Of a stretch of 64,000 nt of DNA, positions 17,609 through 27,444 are shown piece by piece (position 1 is the stretch's first letter; each line of letters begins with the position of its first letter). Source of the stretch: Advenella mimigardefordensis DPN7. Its GTDB lineage: Bacteria > Pseudomonadota > Gammaproteobacteria > Burkholderiales > Burkholderiaceae_B. The stretch covers positions 4,526,001-4,590,000 of the forward strand of contig NZ_CP003915.1 in NCBI RefSeq assembly GCF_000521505.1, given 5' to 3'. Below the pieces are notes generated by a model. It did not search any database. It saw nothing but the letters and a program-made list of their open reading frames with translations, and was not told where the DNA came from. The position numbers and the translations under genes were made by a program.

Positions 17609-19018
17609 TTATGCATCCCAGGAAACCAGTTTACCCGGATTGAAGATATTATTCGGATCATAAGCATGCTTGATCAACCGCATCAATTGCAGCGCATCCT
17701 CACCATGTTCTTCTTTCAGGAATTCCATTTTGTGAATGCCCACGCCGTGCTCACCCGAGCAGGTGCCGTCCATGCGAATCGCACGCGATACCAGCCGGCG
17801 ATTGATGTTTTCAGACATATCCCATTCCTCACGGCTGTCAGGGTCAATCAGCATCTGCACGTGGAAATTGCCATCGCCCACGTGTCCGACGATAGTGTAC
17901 GGAAAGGGCATGCTTTCAAGTTCCTGGGCTGTTTCGCTCACGCACTCGGCCAGTCGCGAAATCGGCACGCATACATCGGTGGCGACCGAGCGTGAACCGG
18001 GACGCAATTGCAGGCCGGAATAATGTGAATTATGGCGCGCTGTCCAAAGGCGCTTGCGGTCTTCGGGCTTGTCAGCCCATTCGAAGTCCATTCCGCCATT
18101 ATCTTTGGCAATTTCCTGCACGATCTCGGCCTGTTCACGTACACCGGTTTCGCTGCCATGGAATTCGAACAGCAACAGGGGCGTTTCCTTGAGCGTGAGC
18201 TTGCTGTAGGCATTCACGGCCCTCACTGCCCGCGTATCCATGAACTCGACCCTGGCAATGGCTACGCCCGACTGCATGATTTCAATCACCGACTGCACCG
18301 CCGACTCCAGGGTGGGGAAATTGCAGATGGCTGCCGTGACCGCTTCAGGTTGCGGATAGACACGCACGGTCACTTCAACAATGATACCCAGCGTACCCTC
18401 GCTGCCAACAAACAGACGCGTCAGGTCGTAGCCCGATGAAGACTTGCGGGCGCGGCTGCTGGTACGAATCACCTTGCCTTCGGCCGTGACCACTTTCATG
18501 GACACCACGTTCTCGCGCATGGTGCCGTAGCGTACGGCGTTGGTGCCCGAGGCGCGCGTGCTGGTCATGCCGCCAATGGATGCATGTGCGCCGGGGTCTA
18601 TCGGAAAAAACAGACCGGTGTGCCGGATTTCGTCATTAAGCTGGGTACGGATCACGCCGGGCTGCACCGTCACGGTGAAGTCTTCTGCGTTGATGGCCAG
18701 CACCTTGTTCATCTCGGTAAAGTCCAGTGTGATACCGCCCTCGATGGGCAACACATGGCCTTCCAGCGATGAACCAATACCAAACGGCACGACGGGTACT
18801 TTATACTGATTGCAGATTTTAACGGCATCCACCACTTCGTCGGTGTCACGCGGAAAAATAACGGCTTCGGGCGGGCACACCGGGTACGGAGACTCGTCGG
18901 TACCGTGGTGTTCACGCACCGCCATCGAAGTAATAAAACGGTCGCCGAAGCGATCCCTGAAAGCAGCAATGGCTGCTTCGGGAAGGGAACGAATGGCTTT
19001 CTGGTCCAGAACTGTCAT
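17609..19018 (-). CDS. FAD-linked D-2-hydroxyacid oxidase (GlcD / D-lactate dehydrogenase type)
   Basis: The 469-residue flavoprotein has the VAO/PCMH fold. Its FAD-binding half carries VVPFGIGSSLEGHVLPIEGG, DPGAHASIGGMTSTRASG and VGSEGTLGIIVEVTVRVYP. The cap half carries VGHVGDGNFHVQM and CSGEHGVGIHKMEFL. Enzymes of this group oxidise D-lactate, glycolate or related acids and feed electrons to the respiratory chain. In a route ending in pyruvate plus glycolate or lactate it would use the hydroxyacid. A close paralogue lies at 34653. It follows the dehydratase gene by 198 nt. Confidence 0.92.
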   Translation of the reverse strand: MTVLDQKAIRSLPEAAIAAFRDRFGDRFITSMAVREHHGTDESPYPVCPPEAVIFPRDTDEVVDAVKICNQYKVPVVPFGIGSSLEGHVLPIEGGITLDFTEMNKVLAINAEDFTVTVQPGVIRTQLNDEIRHTGLFFPIDPGAHASIGGMTSTRASGTNAVRYGTMRENVVSMKVVTAEGKVIRTSSRARKSSSGYDLTRLFVGSEGTLGIIVEVTVRVYPQPEAVTAAICNFPTLESAVQSVIEIMQSGVAIARVEFMDTRAVRAVNAYSKLTLKETPLLLFEFHGSETGVREQAEIVQEIAKDNGGMDFEWADKPEDRKRLWTARHNSHYSGLQLRPGSRSVATDVCVPISRLAECVSETAQELESMPFPYTIVGHVGDGNFHVQMLIDPDSREEWDMSENINRRLVSRAIRMDGTCSGEHGVGIHKMEFLKEEHGEDALQLMRLIKHAYDPNNIFNPGKLVSWDA

Positions 19019-19216
19019 AGTATGCTCACTGCCTTGCTGTTGACTATGTTGTATTGTGTGACCTCTGGGTCACGCTATTGAATACGCTATTAAATTTCAA
19101 TGGCTTTCCCGAATGACTTGCGGGGGTCATTAACAGTGACGGTCAGGTGACGGTCATTATCGAATCGCTATTGCATCTGCTCATATGACAAACGCGAATA
19201 GCGACGATAAATAATA

Positions 19217-21001
19217 TTAATGATTATCGCGTGATTCGCCGCGCGTCTGGATGATATCCACATACGCTGTTGCGGATTCCAGGCATGCACCATCGCCCTG
19301 CTGACCCACCATACCGCGGTAGATTTCTTCCCACGGCGTCATGTTCAGCAGCTCCGGTTTCACCCAGGCTGCACGTCGTGCCTCCAGTTCTTCATCGGCA
19401 ATCAATACATCCACCCGACAGGTATTCAGGTCGACCCGTACGGTATCGCCGGTACGCAGCAAGGCCAGCCCGCCCCCTACCACCGATTCAGGCGAAACGT
19501 TCAGAATGGATGGACTGGCGGAGGTACCGCTCTGGCGGCCGTCACCCATGGTTGGCAGCGTATCAATGCCCTTGTTAAGCAGATACGCAGGCGGCTGCAT
19601 ATTGACCACTTCTGCGCCCCCCGGATAGCCTACCGGACCGCTGTTGCGAATCACCAGAATGGATTTTTCATCAATGCCCAATGCCGGATCTTCAATACGA
19701 TCGTGATAATCCTCAGGCCCTTCGAAAACAAATGCTTTCAGATCCATCACGTTAGGGTGCGCCGGATCGGACAGGAAGCGGGCGCGGAATTTTTCATCGA
19801 TCACGCTGGTTTTGATGACCGCGTTGTCAAACAGATTACCGGTCAGCACAACGTAACCAGCCGCCTCTTTAAGCGGTGTCGCGTAAGCGCGAATCACCTC
19901 ACGATCCGGGGCGGGGACGGCGGCCAGATTTTCAGCCAGCGTCTTGCCGGTTACAGTCATGGCGGCGCCGTTCACTTTGCCGGCATCCAGCAGCTCTTTC
20001 ATCACTGCCGGAACGCCTCCGGCACGGTGGAACGCTTCCCCAAGAAAGCGCCCTGCCGGCTGACAGTCTACCAGTAACGGAATATCCGGTCCCAGACGCT
20101 GCCAGTCTGCCAGCGTGTGATCCACACCCATATGACGGGCAATGGCCACCATATGAATCGGACAGTTGGATGATCCGCCCAGTGCTGCGGCGGCAACCAC
20201 AGCGTTCTCAAACGCAGCCTGGGTCATGATATCGGATGGACGCAGATTTTCCCGGACCATATCAACAATGCGACGGCCGGTTTCGTAGGCCATCCAGCCG
20301 CGCTCGCGATAGGGTCCTGGAATGGCCGCGCAGCCTGGCAATGACATGCCGAGGGCTTCAGCCAGGGAGTTCATGGACAACGCCGTGCCCATGGTATTGC
20401 AGTGACCCACCGACGGCGCGGAGGAAGCCACATTATTCATGAATTCGTCATAGCCGATTTCACCGGCGGACAGACGCTTGCGGGCATCCCACACAACCGT
20501 GCCGGAACCCGCCAGCTTGCCTTTCCACCAACCGTCGAGCATAGGGCCGCCCGACAGTACGATGGCAGGAATATTGACCGTGGCCGCTGCCATCAGGCAT
20601 GCCGGCGTGGTTTTGTCGCAGCCGGTAGTGAGCACGACACCATCCAGTGGATAGCCGTGCAGGATTTCAACCAGGCCCAGATACGCCAGGTTGCGATCCA
20701 GGGCTGCGGTCGGTCGCTTGCCGGTTTCCTGAATAGGGTGTACCGGAAACTCCAGCGGAATGCCCCCCATATCACGAATGCCATCGCGCACCCGGGTTGC
20801 CAGATCCATATGGTGACGATTGCAGGGCGACAGATCGGAACCCGTTTGGGCAATGCCGATAATCGGCTTGCCCGACTGTAACTCCTCCCTGGTAATACCG
20901 TAATTCATATAGCGTTCGATATACAGGGCAGTCATGCCTGGGTTGGCCGGATTATCAAACCACCGGCGGCTGCGCAAAGGCTTTTTTTCTGACGTAGACA
21001 T
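19217..21001 (-). CDS. IlvD/Edd-family sugar-acid dehydratase
   Basis: The 594-residue Fe-S dehydratase has the three expected cluster cysteines in context: Cys60 (SPCNRHH), Cys128 (TTGCDKTTPAC) and Cys201 (GHCNTMGTA). Length and motifs such as NRHHMDLATRVRDGI and MGDGRQSGTSASPSIL fit the pentonate/hexonate branch (L-arabonate, D-xylonate or similar) better than IlvD itself. It would turn an aldonate into a 2-keto-3-deoxy acid. AGAAGGAACC precedes the ATG. It follows dctP by 33 nt, so it is co-transcribed with a TRAP transporter that probably brings in its substrate. Confidence 0.9.
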   Translation of the reverse strand: MSTSEKKPLRSRRWFDNPANPGMTALYIERYMNYGITREELQSGKPIIGIAQTGSDLSPCNRHHMDLATRVRDGIRDMGGIPLEFPVHPIQETGKRPTAALDRNLAYLGLVEILHGYPLDGVVLTTGCDKTTPACLMAAATVNIPAIVLSGGPMLDGWWKGKLAGSGTVVWDARKRLSAGEIGYDEFMNNVASSAPSVGHCNTMGTALSMNSLAEALGMSLPGCAAIPGPYRERGWMAYETGRRIVDMVRENLRPSDIMTQAAFENAVVAAAALGGSSNCPIHMVAIARHMGVDHTLADWQRLGPDIPLLVDCQPAGRFLGEAFHRAGGVPAVMKELLDAGKVNGAAMTVTGKTLAENLAAVPAPDREVIRAYATPLKEAAGYVVLTGNLFDNAVIKTSVIDEKFRARFLSDPAHPNVMDLKAFVFEGPEDYHDRIEDPALGIDEKSILVIRNSGPVGYPGGAEVVNMQPPAYLLNKGIDTLPTMGDGRQSGTSASPSILNVSPESVVGGGLALLRTGDTVRVDLNTCRVDVLIADEELEARRAAWVKPELLNMTPWEEIYRGMVGQQGDGACLESATAYVDIIQTRGESRDNH

Positions 21002-21034
21002 AACGGGTTCCTTCTATTTCAAATGTAATAATAC

Positions 21035-22054
21035 TCAGGCACCGGAAGCCTTTTTGGCTGCGTCCAGAACACCTTCAACGGTTTCCTTGCCGATCTTCGC
21101 TTTCAGGCTTTCCACAATGGGGGCCACTTTTTCACGAATTTTCTCTCTTTCTTCGGTTGAAAACTCGGCAACTTTAACGTTGTGCTCTTTCAGATATTTA
21201 AGTGCATCTTCGTTGCCCTGACGGCTGGCTTTACGCTGAAATGCCTGGCTGTCAGCCGCGGCCTGTGTGATCACGTCTTTTTCATCCTGAGACAACTGAT
21301 CAAACCATTTTTTGGAGGCAAGGAATACAAACGGCGTATAAACGTGGTTCGAGAGTGTCAGGTAAGGCTGCACTTCATAGAATTTACTGGTCTGGATGGT
21401 GGACAGCGGATTTTCCTGACCATCTACGGTTTTGGTTTCCAGCGCAGTGAACAGTTCCGTAAACGGCATTGGAATCGCATTGGCACCCAGTCCCTTGAAT
21501 ACGCTCAGGGCAACCTGATTCTGCATCACACGCAGTTTAATGCCGCCAATATCATCCAGTTTGGAGATTTCATGACGGGAGTTGGTGATATTGCGGAAGC
21601 CATTTTCCCAGTAGTTCAAACCAATCAGGCCCTTGGCCGGCAGTTTATCCAGCAGTTTCTTGCCTTCAGGACCGTCCAGTACCGTGTCTGCGACTTTTTC
21701 ATTGTCGAACAGGAAGGGCAGGTCAAATACACCGAACTCAGGAATCAGGCTGGCAATCGGTGCGGTAGACACGAATGTGATTTCTCCGGAGCCGCTGATC
21801 AGGGAATTGATCAACTGTTCATCAGGTCCCAGGGCGCCATTGCCGAAAGTCTTGACTTTCATTTTGCCGTCGCTCAGTTTGCTGACCACTTCGGCAAAGT
21901 GTGCCGATGCCTTGCCGGTCGGGCTGTCATCGGCCAGACCGTAGCCAAAGCGGATAATGCGCGGCTTGATGTCCTTGGCCCATACGGCCGCCGAACCCAT
22001 GCCCAGCAGCGCGACGGCTGTCAGGCTTGCAACTGTCTTTTTCAATCGTTTCAT
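21035..22054 (-). CDS. dctP: TRAP transporter periplasmic substrate-binding protein DctP
   Basis: The 339-residue secreted protein has a signal peptide (MKRLKKTVASLTAVALLGMG, cleavage near VWA-K) and DctP features: IRFGYGLADDSPTGKASAHFAEVV, FGNGALGPDEQLI, the helix-linked LRVMQNQVALSVFKGLGANAIPM with the conserved carboxylate-binding Arg, and TVDGQENPLSTI. It presents organic or sugar acids to the DctQ/DctM membrane pair. GGAGAGATAAAC is its ribosome-binding site. Next to a sugar-acid dehydratase, an aldonate or uronate ligand is likely. Confidence 0.93.
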   Translation of the reverse strand: MKRLKKTVASLTAVALLGMGSAAVWAKDIKPRIIRFGYGLADDSPTGKASAHFAEVVSKLSDGKMKVKTFGNGALGPDEQLINSLISGSGEITFVSTAPIASLIPEFGVFDLPFLFDNEKVADTVLDGPEGKKLLDKLPAKGLIGLNYWENGFRNITNSRHEISKLDDIGGIKLRVMQNQVALSVFKGLGANAIPMPFTELFTALETKTVDGQENPLSTIQTSKFYEVQPYLTLSNHVYTPFVFLASKKWFDQLSQDEKDVITQAAADSQAFQRKASRQGNEDALKYLKEHNVKVAEFSTEEREKIREKVAPIVESLKAKIGKETVEGVLDAAKKASGA

Positions 22055-22088
22055 GTTTATCTCTCCAGGATATAGGTATAGTTGCAGA

Positions 22089-23369
22089 TCAATAGAACCA
22101 GTTCATCGGTACCGTGACAATCTGCGGGAAAATCACAAGCAACAGAATCAGCAGGGTGTAGGCGGCCACGTAAGGCCAGACCCCCTTGATGATGTCTTCC
22201 ATGCGAATGCGGGCAACACCGCAGACCACATTCAGCACGGTTCCTACCGGTGGTGTCAGCAGGCCGGCGCAACCGACCATGATGAAGATCACCCCGAAGT
22301 ACGTCGGATCAATACCGGCTTCCTTGATGACCGGCATCAGCACCGGCGCCAGGATCAGAATCGTTGGCGTCAGGTCCATGGCCGTGCCCACCAGCGTGAG
22401 CAAGATCACCAGCACAATCATCAGCAGCGTAGGCGAGTCTACCAACGGCCCCAGCAGGGAGATCAGTTCCTTGGGCAAATCGGCCAGGGTGATCATATAA
22501 GAAGTGACCAGTGCGGCTGCGACCAGGAACATCACCACACTGGTGGTGGTCGCGGCATTAACCAGCAATTTCATCAAGTGACCTGGCTTGATTTCGCGAT
22601 AGATCACCATGCCCACGAACAGCGCATAAACCGCCGCCACTGCGGCCGCCTCGGTCGGCGTGAAAATACCGAAACGCAGACCGCCGATGATGATGACAGG
22701 CAACACCAATGCCCAGCCCGATTCACGCAATGCCTTCATCCTGACAGGCCAGGGTTCCTTGGGAAAAGGCTTGAAGCTGGTTGAGCGGCGTGCGACAAAC
22801 GTCCATACCATGACCAGAGTTAGGCCCATCAGCAATCCCGGTACAATACCGGCCATGAACAGCTTGGTAACCGAGATATTGGTCGCCACACCGAAAATAA
22901 TAAACGAAATGGAAGGCGGAATGATGGGTGCAATAATGCCACCGGCTGCAATCAGGCCGCAAGACTGTTTCAGATCATAGCCGCGATTGCGCAGCATGGG
23001 CACCAGCATGGCGGCCAGGGCTGCCGAATCGGCCACGGCCGAACCCGAGAGTGCGGCCAGCAACACACTTGCCATAATCGCAACATAGCCCAGCCCGCCA
23101 TGCACGTGACCCACCAGCGTACTGGCCAGGGCCACCATGCGGCGCGACATGCCGCCGGCATTCATGGCTTCGCCAGCCAGCATGAACAAAGGAACAGCCA
23201 TAAGGGAGAAATTGTCGGCGCCGGCCAGCATATTCTGCGCCAGGATCTGCACATCAAAGAAGTCCAGATAGAACATCAGGCCGATGGCCGACAGCAGCAG
23301 CGCAAATGCGATTGGCATGCCAAATGCCATAAAGCCGAGCAGTACGGAAAGAAAGATGGTTACGGTCAT
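22089..23369 (-). CDS. dctM: TRAP transporter large permease DctM
   Basis: The 426-residue membrane protein has the DctM plan of twelve or so segments: MAFGMPIAFALLLSAI, LMAVPLFMLAGEAMNAGGMSRRM, LAALSGSAVADSAALAAMLVP, and SFIIFGVATNISVTKLFMAG. It carries out the sodium-coupled transport step. It starts 19 nt after dctQ and has AGGAAACC before its ATG. Confidence 0.94.
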   Translation of the reverse strand: MTVTIFLSVLLGFMAFGMPIAFALLLSAIGLMFYLDFFDVQILAQNMLAGADNFSLMAVPLFMLAGEAMNAGGMSRRMVALASTLVGHVHGGLGYVAIMASVLLAALSGSAVADSAALAAMLVPMLRNRGYDLKQSCGLIAAGGIIAPIIPPSISFIIFGVATNISVTKLFMAGIVPGLLMGLTLVMVWTFVARRSTSFKPFPKEPWPVRMKALRESGWALVLPVIIIGGLRFGIFTPTEAAAVAAVYALFVGMVIYREIKPGHLMKLLVNAATTTSVVMFLVAAALVTSYMITLADLPKELISLLGPLVDSPTLLMIVLVILLTLVGTAMDLTPTILILAPVLMPVIKEAGIDPTYFGVIFIMVGCAGLLTPPVGTVLNVVCGVARIRMEDIIKGVWPYVAAYTLLILLLVIFPQIVTVPMNWFY

Positions 23370-23388
23370 ATTGGTTTCCTGTTACTCG

Positions 23389-23946
23389 TTATTCCATATC
23401 TTCGACGCTGTCGACTGCGGTTCTGAAACGGTGCTGATAGCTGCGATCCGCCGGCGTCATAATGGCGATCGCGATATCGCCTATGGCCAGCACAAACATC
23501 GCTATCGCACTGAACCACACCATGCCGCTGAACAGGGCCTGCGACCAGCCCGTGACCGGCAGCGCCGTGTTGGCGCCAATCACCATTTGATCCCAGCCGC
23601 CCTGCATCAGCAGCCAGAGTATCCACATGATGACGAGCTGGCGCAGGATATGAATGATTTTCTGCGCCATGATCGGCAGGCGGTCCAGCAGCATGTTTAC
23701 ACCCAGATGCTGCTTGGTGCGAAACGCGATGACTGTACCCAGGAAAATCAGCCAGACAAAGGACATCCGGGCGACTTCCTCGGAAATGGTAATACCCGAG
23801 TTAAAGCCGTACCTGAGCACAACGTTGCCGAACACCAGCAACAGCATCACCAACACGCAAAGCCCCAATACATAGGTCAGGGCTTTTTCGGCTGTCCTGG
23901 TGATTGCTGCTACCGATTGGAAAACAGGGCTTTCCAGTATCGTCAT
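23389..23946 (-). CDS. dctQ: TRAP transporter small permease DctQ
   Basis: The 185-residue protein has four hydrophobic segments and the DctQ landmarks LVFGNVVLRYGFNSGITISEEVARMSFVWLIFLGT and, after it, KQHLGVNMLLDRLP (quoted in part). It pairs with DctM. ATG 23946 was chosen because AAGGAGATATTA precedes it; the ORF could run 30 codons further upstream without support. A 113-nt gap separates it from the SDR gene upstream. Confidence 0.9.
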   Translation of the reverse strand: MTILESPVFQSVAAITRTAEKALTYVLGLCVLVMLLLVFGNVVLRYGFNSGITISEEVARMSFVWLIFLGTVIAFRTKQHLGVNMLLDRLPIMAQKIIHILRQLVIMWILWLLMQGGWDQMVIGANTALPVTGWSQALFSGMVWFSAIAMFVLAIGDIAIAIMTPADRSYQHRFRTAVDSVEDME

Positions 23947-24059
23947 TAATATCTCCTTTATTACAAATGCCATAACGCTTCTGGCGGCATGGATCATTTT
24001 TCTGCGTTGTGCCCCATGTATGGAACACCATCGCATGAATGTGTGACGCTATGGTGTCG

Positions 24060-24812
24060 TCAATAGGTTGCCCGTCCACCAGACAGATCAAATACCGCAC
24101 CAGTGCTGAATGCACATTCTTCAGACGCCAGCCAGCAAATCATGGAGGCCGCCTCATCCACGGCAAGGAACCGCTTCATGGGGATTTTGGACAACATATA
24201 ATCAATATGTTCCTGTGACATTGAATCGAAGATTTCAGTCCTGGCCGCTGCAGGCGTAATGGCATTCACCAGAATATTGCGCTCGGCCAGTTCTTTGCCC
24301 AACGATTTGGTCAGCCCGATCAGGCCGGCTTTGGAAGCACTGTAATGCGATGCATTCGGATTGCCTTCTTTGCCGGCAATTGAAGCGATATTCACAATGC
24401 GACCGTAGCCGTTTTTCAGCATGGCGGGTACCAGCACACGGCAGGTATAGTAAGGTGCCATCAGGTTGGTCTGTACCACCTGTTGCCATACGGCCGGGTC
24501 CAGTTCCCAGGTCACGGCATTGCCACCGGTAATGCCGGCGTTGTTCACCAGAATATCAACCTTGCCATGCTGCTGCACCGTATCTTCGGCGGCTTTTTCT
24601 ACCGCAGCCAGATCGGTCAGGTCCAGCGCATGTGCCGTTACCTTGCCCAGTGCCTCCAGTTGCTGGCGCGATTGCTCAAGCCTGGCCGCATCCAGATCCC
24701 ACAGCGCAACCGAGGCGCCAGACTCCAGCATGCGCTTTGCGGCGGCCAGGCCAATACCGCGTGCGCCGCCGGTAATGACGGCAACGCGGTTCTGTAAACT
24801 GTTCTGACTCAT
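24060..24812 (-). CDS. short-chain dehydrogenase/reductase in the sugar-acid operon
   Basis: The 250-residue SDR has the cofactor motif TGGARGIG (residues 15-22), NNAG, and the active site NIASIAG with Tyr-x-x-x-Lys (HYSASKAG). The C-terminus ends DLSGGRATY. It is a classical NAD(P) SDR. In this operon, between a Tct transporter, an Ldh-type dehydrogenase and a TRAP transporter with dehydratase, it is a candidate for oxidising a sugar, a lactone precursor, or C4 of a 2-keto-3-deoxy acid. Sequence alone cannot choose. AAGGATAGACA precedes the ATG. Confidence 0.87.
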   Translation of the reverse strand: MSQNSLQNRVAVITGGARGIGLAAAKRMLESGASVALWDLDAARLEQSRQQLEALGKVTAHALDLTDLAAVEKAAEDTVQQHGKVDILVNNAGITGGNAVTWELDPAVWQQVVQTNLMAPYYTCRVLVPAMLKNGYGRIVNIASIAGKEGNPNASHYSASKAGLIGLTKSLGKELAERNILVNAITPAAARTEIFDSMSQEHIDYMLSKIPMKRFLAVDEAASMICWLASEECAFSTGAVFDLSGGRATY

Positions 24813-24831
24813 TGTCTATCCTTGTTGTAGA

Positions 24832-25905
24832 TTAAAGTGTGGCTGGCATGCTGATGCCATAGTTTTGTGCAGATTCCCGCAACAGTGGCGTAATAGAGGG
24901 ATGCAGAAGAACGCCGTTTTGCTTCTGCTGTTCATACAATGCCAGGCCGCGGTCGCCAGGCATGCGTACATTGTCAAAACCTTCGCGAGGCGGATTGTTG
25001 CGGCAGGCATCGGCGATCCAGTCCATCTGGCGCAGGAACGCGTCTTCGCCCCCGAAAGCGGCGGGGTCATACAGGCTCACAAACACGGTTGCACCCCAGC
25101 CCTGGACGTTGTCGGCTCTGCCGTAGCCAGCCAGGCCGCCGGTCAGCGCTTCGATCAGCAGTGCCAGACCGAAACCCTTGTGCCCTACCGACAGGCCGCC
25201 CAGTGGCAGGATGGTGCCTGGCGGGTCTTGCGACAGTACGGCAGGATCACGCGTTGGTTTGCCGGTGCTGTCAATCAGCCATTCTTCGTCGAATTGCTTG
25301 CCGGCCTTGGCCAGACGACCACTCATACCGTTGGTGGTGATCGACGCTGAAATATCAACCAGAAAGGGCGACGCTGACGGTATGCCAATTGCAATTGGAT
25401 TCGGGGTGAAAACGGCGCGGGTACCGCCAAACGGCGCCACACTCTGGCCCGAGGGGTCAGAACAGCTCAGCACAATCAGCATCTTTTCCCGAACTGCCCG
25501 CAACAGATAACTGGCCAGGCAGGCGATGTGATGGCTTTGACGAATGACAGCAGTAGCGGTGCCATATTGGCGTGCGCGCGGCAGCAGCATATCAATGGCC
25601 TGATTTACCAGCCACGGTCCCGGCAGACGCTGCCCGTTCAGCAGCAGTGATGCGCCTTTATCGGACAGCACCTCGGCGCTGCCCTGCTTGCTCATCTTGC
25701 CTTGTTCAATCTGCTGCAGGTAGGGGTTGAGCAGTGCCAGCCCGTGCGTGGTGTGGCCCAGCAGATCGCCATCGAGCAGCACCTCGGCCACATTGCGTGC
25801 AATCTCATCCGAGACGCCGGCTGCAACCAGCAGCGCCTGTGCAAATTCGCGCAATGCGTCGGCATCATAGCGTTCGCCAGCCTGTTGTTGTAACGTGTGG
25901 TTCAT
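24832..25905 (-). CDS. Ldh-family NAD(P)-dependent 2-hydroxyacid dehydrogenase, second copy
   Basis: The 357-residue protein is a second member of the malate/L-lactate dehydrogenase (non-Rossmann) family: LLDGDLLGHTTHGLALLNPYL, IRQSHHIACLASYLL with the catalytic His, FTPNPIAIGIPS, and VGHKGFGLALLIEALTGGL. It is clearly diverged from the copy at 15515. It should act on a 2-hydroxy or 2-keto acid in the same pathway. Its ATG overlaps the tctA stop codon by 4 nt, which ties the enzyme to acid uptake. Confidence 0.88.
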   Translation of the reverse strand: MNHTLQQQAGERYDADALREFAQALLVAAGVSDEIARNVAEVLLDGDLLGHTTHGLALLNPYLQQIEQGKMSKQGSAEVLSDKGASLLLNGQRLPGPWLVNQAIDMLLPRARQYGTATAVIRQSHHIACLASYLLRAVREKMLIVLSCSDPSGQSVAPFGGTRAVFTPNPIAIGIPSASPFLVDISASITTNGMSGRLAKAGKQFDEEWLIDSTGKPTRDPAVLSQDPPGTILPLGGLSVGHKGFGLALLIEALTGGLAGYGRADNVQGWGATVFVSLYDPAAFGGEDAFLRQMDWIADACRNNPPREGFDNVRMPGDRGLALYEQQKQNGVLLHPSITPLLRESAQNYGISMPATL

Positions 25906-27440
25906 GTCGTGATTCCAGGTTTAGTCACCGGGTCTTCATTACCACCGGCGGGTGGCTTGGATTTACCGAAGAACAGTTTGATAAGAGGAATAGCCCAGAT
26001 CAGAATGGCCACCACGCCCAGCACGGCAGCAATAGGCCGGCTGAAGAACATGGCGAAGTCGCCGTCAGCCTTGATCATGGATGAAATAAAGTTCTCTTCA
26101 AGCATGCCGCCCAGCACCACGCCCAGCACGGCCGGCGCAATTGGAAATTCGTTTTCTTCCATGACATAGGCCAGCAGACCCATCAGCATCATAATGATGA
26201 CGTCGAACGGGCTATTGTTGATCGCAAACGTGCCCACAATACTGAACAGCAGGATGATCGGCATTAACAGAGAACGCGGTACCTGCAGCACGTTTCGGGC
26301 AATTTTGACCAGCGCATAGCCCAGTGGCAGCATCATGATATTGGCAATAATGAACACCAGAAAAATGGAGTACATTTCAACTGCATTAGTGGTAAAAATC
26401 ATCGGGCCCGGTGTGAGATTTTTCATATACAGCACCCCCACCACAATCGCAGTAATGGAGTCACCCGGAATACCGAAGACCAGTGCAGGAATCCAGGCAC
26501 CTGCCAGTGCGGAATTGTTTGAGGCGCCCGCTTCGACAATCCCTTCAACGTGCCCGGTGCCGAATTTTTCCGGTTCTTTGGAAAACTTCTTGCTAATGCC
26601 GTAGGACATCCAGGCCGCAATATCGGCGCCCGCGCCAGGCAATGCACCAACAATCGTCCCCAGCACGCTGCCACGCAAAATGGATGCAGGATATTTTTTG
26701 GTCAGCTTCCACATACCGGTAAAAATATTACCGATCTGTGCCTTGACCTCGCCCAGGTTGTCCTGTGAATTGACCGCGTAACGCAACACCTCGGCAATGG
26801 CGAACATACCCACCATCATCGGCAGCAATGTCACCCCATTCATCAGGTCTTCATTACCGAAGGTAAAGCGCGGATAGGCAGCCGGGTTATTCATGCCCAC
26901 ACAAGCGAGCAGCAGGCCGATCAAAAGAGAGACAAACCCTTTGAGCTGACTGGCTGGCGAGATAACAATCGCGCAGGACAAACCAAGCACGACCAGCCAG
27001 AAAAATTCGTAGGAGGAAAAATTCAGCGCAAAGTTGGCCAGCATGGGCGCGCAGGTAATCAGTACAATCGTGCCGAACAGCCCACCCACAAACGAGAACA
27101 CAATGCTGGCACCCAGCGCCTGGTCTGCCAGACCCTTGCGCGTCATATTGTAGGCTTCGTCGGTGTAGGCCGCCGAGGACGGCGTACCCGGGATCCTTAG
27201 CAAACACCCGGGTACATCGCCGGACGTAATGGCCATGGCGGTGGAGGTAACCATCATGGCAATAGCAGGAACGGCGTCCATGAAAAAGGTTACGGGCACC
27301 AGCAGGGCCACGGCCATGGTGGCGCTCAGTCCCGGAATGGCGCCCACAAACAGACCGAAAATCGCCGCTACCAGAATCACGCCCAGCACAAACGGGTCGG
27401 TCACCTGACCCAATGCAGCAGTAAGATTGCTCATAAACAT
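25902..27440 (-). CDS. tctA: tripartite tricarboxylate transporter TctA, second system
   Basis: The 512-residue membrane protein has TctA motifs: GAIPGLSATMAVALLVPVTF, DVPGCLLRIPGTPSSAAYTDEAY (in part), LGTIVGALPGAGADIAAWMSY and VFGIPGDSITAIVVGVLYM. It differs enough from the copy at 2310 to be a separate transporter with its own substrate. The start is 4 nt after the tctB stop; a second in-frame ATG lies two codons in. It is coupled by a 4-nt overlap to the dehydrogenase gene that follows. Confidence 0.93.
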   Translation of the reverse strand: MFMSNLTAALGQVTDPFVLGVILVAAIFGLFVGAIPGLSATMAVALLVPVTFFMDAVPAIAMMVTSTAMAITSGDVPGCLLRIPGTPSSAAYTDEAYNMTRKGLADQALGASIVFSFVGGLFGTIVLITCAPMLANFALNFSSYEFFWLVVLGLSCAIVISPASQLKGFVSLLIGLLLACVGMNNPAAYPRFTFGNEDLMNGVTLLPMMVGMFAIAEVLRYAVNSQDNLGEVKAQIGNIFTGMWKLTKKYPASILRGSVLGTIVGALPGAGADIAAWMSYGISKKFSKEPEKFGTGHVEGIVEAGASNNSALAGAWIPALVFGIPGDSITAIVVGVLYMKNLTPGPMIFTTNAVEMYSIFLVFIIANIMMLPLGYALVKIARNVLQVPRSLLMPIILLFSIVGTFAINNSPFDVIIMMLMGLLAYVMEENEFPIAPAVLGVVLGGMLEENFISSMIKADGDFAMFFSRPIAAVLGVVAILIWAIPLIKLFFGKSKPPAGGNEDPVTKPGITT

Positions 27441-27444
27441 AGGG